Shown in pieces: positions 58,852 through 64,000 of a stretch of 64,000 bases of DNA. Location of the stretch: assembly GCA_963678085.1 (NCBI GenBank), contig OY782680.1:1922001-1986000 (forward strand). The letters run 5' to 3'. The stretch comes from Aliishimia sp963678085. Lineage in GTDB: Bacteria; Pseudomonadota; Alphaproteobacteria; Rhodobacterales; Rhodobacteraceae. The notes below the pieces were generated by a model that saw only the letters and a list, made by a program, of their open reading frames with translations, ran no database searches and was not told the origin of the DNA. Numbering within the stretch: position 1 is the stretch's first letter; each line of letters opens with the position of its first letter. A program made the translations under genes and the position numbers.

Positions 58852-61800
58852 TTAATAATTCGTTGCGCTGCCGTTCGCAGTCGGGTCGATTTCTTCGATA
58901 GGTTTCAAATCCTCTTGGAAATCCCAAATCACTTCTGCCCGAGCGGCGCGGCGGATTTGCCGCTGTAGCGCCCAGTCCCGCGCAGCGCGGCTTGCGCGCC
59001 CAAGGGAGAGACGCGCCAATAGTCGCGCGATCCAGAGCGCATATGTGGCTGCCCAAACGCGCATAGCCAGCAAAGATGGGGTGAAGACCAATGTTAGCAG
59101 CGTGGCGATGCCCAACCCAAAGACAACCGCTGTTGCCAATTGTTTCCACCAGAGGGCGGTTGGGCTGTCGATTGTATAGCCGCCATCGGCAAAATTCAGG
59201 CTCAGGCCAAACATCATCGGCGCGAGACCTGCCATGGTTGTGATTGTGGTCAAGAGCACAGGGCGAATGCGGTCTTGTGCTGTGCGGATAATTGCCTCGA
59301 TCCGGGGCATGACCCGAGCATATTCTTGGAACGTGTCGATGAGAACGATGTTATTATTCACGACGATGCCTGCAAGGGCGACGATGCCTGTTCCCGTCAT
59401 AATGATCGAGAATTTTTGATCCATGATTAACATGCCCCACAGCACGCCGGTGGTCGAGAGGACAACCGCGAGCAGCACCAGCACGGCATTGTAGAAAGAG
59501 TTAAACTGGGCCAGCAAAATGATAAACATTAGACCCAAGGCGGCACTAAAGGCGCTGGACAGAAAGGCTTGCGATTCTTCTTGATCTTCTTGATCGCCGG
59601 TCCATTCCCACGAGATCGAGTTTGGCAGAGGGTTGGTTTCCAGCCACTGGGTGAGGGTCGCGATACGCTCATTTGAATCGACGGAAACAATGCGCAGATC
59701 GCCGGCCTCATAGGCTTTCTGCAATTCTGGCACCGCCCGGTTGGTTTCGGTAACAAGGCGGTAACTGTCCTTGCCAGGATCGGAAATAGCGCCATTGACC
59801 GGATCAGAGATCAAGACCGCGATGGTTTGATCGTCGCTATCTACCAATTTGACCATGCCCGGAAGCACATCGGCCTTCACATCAAAAAAGCGTTTTTGAT
59901 CGACACGGTTGATCTGTGCAAGCGAGGGCACCGGTGTGCGTGTGATGAAATTTGACAGGGGGACAAGTCCATCTTGTGTGCGCACTTTCAAGGTATCTAA
60001 AGTGGCCAGGATGCGGTCCTCTTCGGGAAGACGGACGCGGATTTCGATTTCCTCGTCCGAGCTGTCAACGCGCATAGTATCCAAAAGGATTCCGCGGGTG
60101 ACGAGCTGAACCATGCCGCCCACCGTGGCGACATCCGCGCCGTATTGCCCGGCTTTCTCAACATCCACATCAATTTGCCAATCAATGCCGGGCAGGGGGC
60201 GGGAATCTTCGATCAATGTGAGCCCGGGTGTGGATTCAAAATGCGCGCGGGCAAGAGCGGCGGCCTCTGTGAGATCTTGCCAATCATCGCCTTTGAGCCG
60301 TAGATGCACAGGTTTAGCTGAGGCTGGGCCTTGCGATAAGGGCACGATTTCTGTGCGGATACCTGGGATTTGCGCAAGCTGCTCGGTCAGCTCGGCAATG
60401 ACAATATCGCCATCGAGCTCGGGGCGGTCGGCGCGCAACTCCCAGGGGATGGTCTCGATCTGAATCTGACCAATTGAATCGAGCGGCGCTTGCCCACCAC
60501 CTGTATTCGCATTCAGGCTACCCTCTCCAGCAAAGGCAAAGCTAGAGGAGACACCCGGATGCGCCAGCACGATCTGCTCTGCTTGGCGCACAAGTTCATC
60601 TTTTTCCTCTAAGGATAGGTTTCCGCGGGCCAAAACATAGACAATCGCTTGTTCGGGCTCCGTCTCAACAAAGAAGTCCACGCCATTGTTGTTGTTTGAG
60701 AAATAGATCATTGTTGAGCCGACAAAGGTGAAGACAACCCCCATTGTGGCCAAGGGCATAATCGGGTTGCCGACAATGAGGCGAATAAACCAGCCAAATA
60801 GGTTTTGGTGATAGCCAAAGCGGACCTTTTTTTCGTGGTCTCTGCGAAACAAGCGGGTCACGTTAATCCCGATGCGTGACAGGAGTGCGAATGCCGACAA
60901 AAGAAACAGGGTTGCAAGGCTTACGACCAAGGCCGCGACGACAATGCCGCCAACGGCCATGGCAAATACGGTGGCAAAGGTTGACATGACGGACCAGATA
61001 TCCAGGGGGTCCATGGTTGCGAATGGGTCAAACCCTTCGCTTGGTGGCGTTTCAGCGGCTTCCTGAGCTACGGTGTTCGCTGGAGCTGGAATGCCTAAAA
61101 TGGCGCGCATGAACAAAGAGAGACGTTCAAGCGCGAGAGACAGCATCATGAAACCAGGGATCGCAAGGAGCACATGCAAGAAGAAATTCAGCTGTGAAAT
61201 CCGATGAAAAAGCTCTGTCATGAGCTGCCCGAGCCGCCCCAGAACACCGCCCATCACTGGCAGATAAACCAGCGCAACCACCAAGGAGGCGCTGAGAACA
61301 AAAATAAGCGTGACGGGAAGCATGCCCATAAACTGCCCCGGAACGCCCGGCCAAAAGAGCATGGGCAAGAAGGCACAAAGCGTCGTCGCGGTCGAGGACA
61401 CCACCGGCCAGAACATGCGTTTCGCCGCCATCACGTAGGATCGCATTGGGCCCATGCCCTCTGCCTGCTTTTTATCTGCATATTCCACAACGACGATTGC
61501 GCCATCCACCAGCATGCCAACAGAGAGAATAAGCCCGAACATCACAATGTTGGAAATGCTGATGCCCATAATGGCAAGCAATGCAAAACAAAGCAGGAAG
61601 GAGGTCGGAATCGCAAACCCAACTAGCAAAGAGGCGCGCGGACCCAAAGCGGCTAGCGAGACAAGCATAACAAGAACAATCGCTGTTAGAACCGAACTTT
61701 CAAGTTGGCTCACCATCGAACTGACCTGGCGGCTTTGATCATTCGAGGTGCCGATTTGAATAACCGCGTCAAGCTCTGCGGGCCATACGCTGTGGGCGCT

Positions 61801-62709
61801 ATCAACAACCATTTGCACGGCCGCAACAGTGTCTATGAGATTGAAACCCTTGCGTTTTACCACCTGCAACGCCACGGTTTTGTCGCCATTATACCGCGCG
61901 GTTCCGGTGCGGTCTTCAAAGGTGAGGCTGATTTCTGCAAGATCGCCTAAGGTGATCACACGATCACCATTGGTCTTTACTGGTAGGTTATAGATATCCT
62001 CAGCTTCATCAAAACTTGACGGGATTTTAACAGAAAACGCCCCTTGATCGCTTTCGACCTCCCCCGCTGCGATGAGCTGGTTGTTGTTTTGCACAACCTG
62101 AATAAGCTCTGCGGCCGTGACATTATAGGCTTCAAGGCGCAGCGGGTCGATGATGACCTCTAGCATCTCATCGCGGTCGCCAGTCAGGGCAGCTTCTAGC
62201 ACTGAATCCATGCTTTCAAGCTTGTCTTGCAGTTCTCGTGCAATGCGATTCATCGCCCGCTCCGGTACTGGACCGGAGAGATTTACGATGATGATGGGAA
62301 ATTCGGAAAAATTGAACTCATTGATCGAATATTGCTCTGCCCCACTGGGGAACTGCGCCTCGGCATTGTTCAACGCATCACGAACATCCGCGACAACTTG
62401 CGTTTTGTCCCAGCCGAACTCGAACTCTAGCACGATGCCTGCATAGCCTTCTGCGGCGGTGCCTTGCATCGTTTTGAGCCCATCAAGATCGGCAAGCTCG
62501 GTCTCCATGGGCTTGACCAGCAGCTTTTCGCTGTCCGCAGCAGAAATGCCAGGGAAGGGAACGGAAACGAAGAGGGCCGGGATTTCGATATCTGGCTCAC
62601 CCTCTTTGGGCAACGAGAGATAGCTGAAAATCCCAGCAGCAAGGGACATCACAATAAACGCAAGAACCATACGGGCCCGGTCTGCGGCCCAATCGATCAA
62701 TCCGGTCAT
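58852..62709 (-). CDS. RND-family efflux permease, unusually long
   Basis: A 1285-residue inner-membrane proton/drug antiporter of the AcrB/MdtC type, about 250 residues longer than usual. The first half ends in the normal six-helix bundle (SNIVMFGLILSVGMLVDGAI with the proton-relay Asp). Between about residues 500 and 630 there is an insertion with extra hydrophobic segments (HVLLAIPGFMMLSLALERL, FAMAVGGIVVAALVVSLATL) and a Pro/Glu linker. The second half has a normal porter and membrane domain. The start overlaps the stop of the adaptor gene (ATGA). Confidence 0.9.
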   Translation of the reverse strand: MTGLIDWAADRARMVLAFIVMSLAAGIFSYLSLPKEGEPDIEIPALFVSVPFPGISAADSEKLLVKPMETELADLDGLKTMQGTAAEGYAGIVLEFEFGWDKTQVVADVRDALNNAEAQFPSGAEQYSINEFNFSEFPIIIVNLSGPVPERAMNRIARELQDKLESMDSVLEAALTGDRDEMLEVIIDPLRLEAYNVTAAELIQVVQNNNQLIAAGEVESDQGAFSVKIPSSFDEAEDIYNLPVKTNGDRVITLGDLAEISLTFEDRTGTARYNGDKTVALQVVKRKGFNLIDTVAAVQMVVDSAHSVWPAELDAVIQIGTSNDQSRQVSSMVSQLESSVLTAIVLVMLVSLAALGPRASLLVGFAIPTSFLLCFALLAIMGISISNIVMFGLILSVGMLVDGAIVVVEYADKKQAEGMGPMRSYVMAAKRMFWPVVSSTATTLCAFLPMLFWPGVPGQFMGMLPVTLIFVLSASLVVALVYLPVMGGVLGRLGQLMTELFHRISQLNFFLHVLLAIPGFMMLSLALERLSLFMRAILGIPAPANTVAQEAAETPPSEGFDPFATMDPLDIWSVMSTFATVFAMAVGGIVVAALVVSLATLFLLSAFALLSRIGINVTRLFRRDHEKKVRFGYHQNLFGWFIRLIVGNPIMPLATMGVVFTFVGSTMIYFSNNNNGVDFFVETEPEQAIVYVLARGNLSLEEKDELVRQAEQIVLAHPGVSSSFAFAGEGSLNANTGGGQAPLDSIGQIQIETIPWELRADRPELDGDIVIAELTEQLAQIPGIRTEIVPLSQGPASAKPVHLRLKGDDWQDLTEAAALARAHFESTPGLTLIEDSRPLPGIDWQIDVDVEKAGQYGADVATVGGMVQLVTRGILLDTMRVDSSDEEIEIRVRLPEEDRILATLDTLKVRTQDGLVPLSNFITRTPVPSLAQINRVDQKRFFDVKADVLPGMVKLVDSDDQTIAVLISDPVNGAISDPGKDSYRLVTETNRAVPELQKAYEAGDLRIVSVDSNERIATLTQWLETNPLPNSISWEWTGDQEDQEESQAFLSSAFSAALGLMFIILLAQFNSFYNAVLVLLAVVLSTTGVLWGMLIMDQKFSIIMTGTGIVALAGIVVNNNIVLIDTFQEYARVMPRIEAIIRTAQDRIRPVLLTTITTMAGLAPMMFGLSLNFADGGYTIDSPTALWWKQLATAVVFGLGIATLLTLVFTPSLLAMRVWAATYALWIARLLARLSLGRASRAARDWALQRQIRRAARAEVIWDFQEDLKPIEEIDPTANGSATNY

Positions 62710-64000
62710 TTATCACCTGTTTTGAAAGTTGGTTCCACCTTCGTGCCCGCTGTCACATATTCTTGACCGACGATGATAACATTGGCGCTTTCCGGCAGCC
62801 CTTCCAACCAGACGCCTTTTGCGCTGTCCCGGATCATGCGGACCGGGTTAAAACGCACTATGTTTTGGGCATCAACAACGCGCACGCCAAGCATACCATC
62901 GTCGTTTAGCGTCAGAGCTGAGCCGGGCAAAAGATGCGCGTCGGCCCCTTCTGAGGCGATTGTGATTTCCACAGTTTGACCGTCGCGAATACTGAGATTG
63001 GCATTGCTCACCTCGACCTCGACCCTGAATGTGCGTGTGGTGGCATCTGCACTACGCGACAGAAAGGTGACTTTGCCTTCGATATCTTTTGCCTCTGAGC
63101 CTGCCAGCCTTGCTTTGGCATCCGCGCCAACTTTGATCCGGTTGACCTCGGTTTCAGGAATGAAGGCGACAAGTTTGATTGTGTCGAGCTGTATGATCGT
63201 GCCGCACAACGATCCGGGCTGCAAAAAGGCACCCAGTTCTGCTGTGTCGCTTTCCAAAAGACCGGCGAAGGGGGCGCGGATGGTGAGCCGTTCCATTTCC
63301 TTTTCGGCGGCGGCAACATTGGCTTCGGCGCTTTCAATGCCAGCTTGGGCCGATTCAATCCCGGAATCCGTTCCAGAAAGGCCAGAGCGCGCCCCTTCAA
63401 CCCCGGCTTCTGCTGCGGCGACCGCTGCCCGCGCTGCGGCGACCGCTGCTTGCGCATTTTTGATCCGCACATCCGTTGAAAACCCGCCTGCGCTCAGGCG
63501 AACGGCCACATTTTCATTTGTCAGCGCCTCTTCCAATCGCGCCTTGGCCTCTAACAATCGCGCGGCGGCCTCTGGCACACGGGTTTCGGCCTCTGATTTG
63601 CGGATAATCGCCTCAGATTTTCGCGCAACTGCTTCGGACAGCCTCGCTTTTGCCTCAGCCAGCGATGCCCCGCGCGTGCCCGGATCAAGCACACACATTT
63701 CTTGCCCCGTTTCGACAAAAGCCCCCTTACGCAAAGGCTCTGAGATGACGGTTGAGGAGGTCTCTGATCGCACATCCACCAAACGCACAGCTTCCGTTTG
63801 ACCGCGCAATGTCAAAGCATTGTCAATCATTTGCTCAATCGACTTGGTAACAACGACTTTGATCGAGCGTTTTTCGATGCTTTGCGCGGGAACCGGCGCG
63901 GCCACCTCTTCGGTTTGATCCGGCTCATAGCCAAACTGTGCCAAAAGCCAATCCCGTTGCAGCAAGAACACCGCCAATGCCGCCATCAAAGCCAGGGTGA
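62706..64000 (-). CDS. RND efflux periplasmic adaptor (HlyD/MFP family), start beyond the window edge
   Basis: At least 431 residues. An N-terminal hydrophobic anchor (LALMAALAVFLLQ) is open to the window edge, so the true start is probably outside; the last in-frame ATG is 63986. It then has a lipoyl-like piece (RKGAFVETGQEMCVLDPGTR), a long alpha-helical hairpin of Ala/Glu/Lys-rich repeats (about residues 120-240), the returning lipoyl/barrel part (IRAPFAGLLES) and a beta-barrel domain. It links the permease to an outer-membrane channel; no TolC gene is in view. Overlaps the permease gene by four bases. Confidence 0.9.
   Translation of the reverse strand, partial: TLALMAALAVFLLQRDWLLAQFGYEPDQTEEVAAPVPAQSIEKRSIKVVVTKSIEQMIDNALTLRGQTEAVRLVDVRSETSSTVISEPLRKGAFVETGQEMCVLDPGTRGASLAEAKARLSEAVARKSEAIIRKSEAETRVPEAAARLLEAKARLEEALTNENVAVRLSAGGFSTDVRIKNAQAAVAAARAAVAAAEAGVEGARSGLSGTDSGIESAQAGIESAEANVAAAEKEMERLTIRAPFAGLLESDTAELGAFLQPGSLCGTIIQLDTIKLVAFIPETEVNRIKVGADAKARLAGSEAKDIEGKVTFLSRSADATTRTFRVEVEVSNANLSIRDGQTVEITIASEGADAHLLPGSALTLNDDGMLGVRVVDAQNIVRFNPVRMIRDSAKGVWLEGLPESANVIIVGQEYVTAGTKVEPTFKTGDK

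Overview
The window is chromosomal DNA from an alphaproteobacterium, most likely a marine Rhodobacterales (Roseobacter-group) species. The grounds are the gene families (usg, DUF2855, DUF1045, CobT-type cobaltochelatase, TIGR04283 glycosyltransferase, an RND permease with an extra central membrane block), the moderate-to-high GC and the very tight gene packing. The species cannot be named from sequence alone. About 56 intact protein genes, two genes cut by the window edges, one tRNA-Leu(GAG) and one patch of decayed insertion sequences can be supported. No rRNA, CRISPR array, integrase or prophage was seen.

Layout. 0-3.4 kb: 5' part of gyrA (leftward), usg, a DUF2855 protein and a radical SAM protein. 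3.5-10.0 kb: the sugar-phosphate block zwf-pgl-pgi, then divergent metF/metR and suhB; pgi to suhB carries a dense cluster of the palindrome TTTGCAAA. 10.0-16.1 kb (leftward): a histidine-phosphatase-like protein, an HD-GYP phosphodiesterase, a G3E GTPase overlapping a metal-dependent amidohydrolase, and a lytic transglycosylase. 16.4-20.2 kb: degenerate receiver, glutathionyl-hydroquinone reductase-like GST, hypothetical protein, DUF1045 protein and a MalY/PatB C-S lyase; the end of the DUF1045 gene is packed with perfect small hairpins. 20.3-24.5 kb: two deformylase-family genes and fmt, then leftward lipB with a membrane LytTR regulator, a small membrane protein, and tRNA-Leu. 24.6-28.1 kb: hairpin-rich intergenic DNA, exported DsrE protein, Crp/Fnr regulator and cobT.

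28.2-36.3 kb: IS remnants, then the complete leftward nqrABCDEF operon for the Na+-translocating NADH:quinone reductase, with its maturation genes apbE and nqrM divergent from it. 36.3-41.3 kb: small membrane protein, folC, accD, DUF418 protein, rplK-rplA. 41.4-44.5 kb: two paralogous RTX calcium-binding proteins. 44.6-53.3 kb: YbaN-like protein, aminotransferases, MsbA-like exporter, TIGR04283 glycosyltransferase, YgfZ, a GGCT-Nudix fusion and cysK. 53.3-64 kb: MscS-type channel, typA, a group-1 glycosyltransferase, and an RND efflux permease with its adaptor, which runs off the right edge.

Together the genes suggest a marine heterotroph with glucose-6-phosphate oxidation (pentose-phosphate or Entner-Doudoroff), sodium-coupled respiration, late B12 synthesis and strong genome compaction: six convergent pairs share a 4-base stop-codon overlap and six same-strand pairs overlap by ATGA. 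The most unusual signals are at the DNA level rather than in the gene list: the TTTGCAAA cluster at 5.7-10.0 kb and the hairpin cluster at 18.6-19.2 kb.
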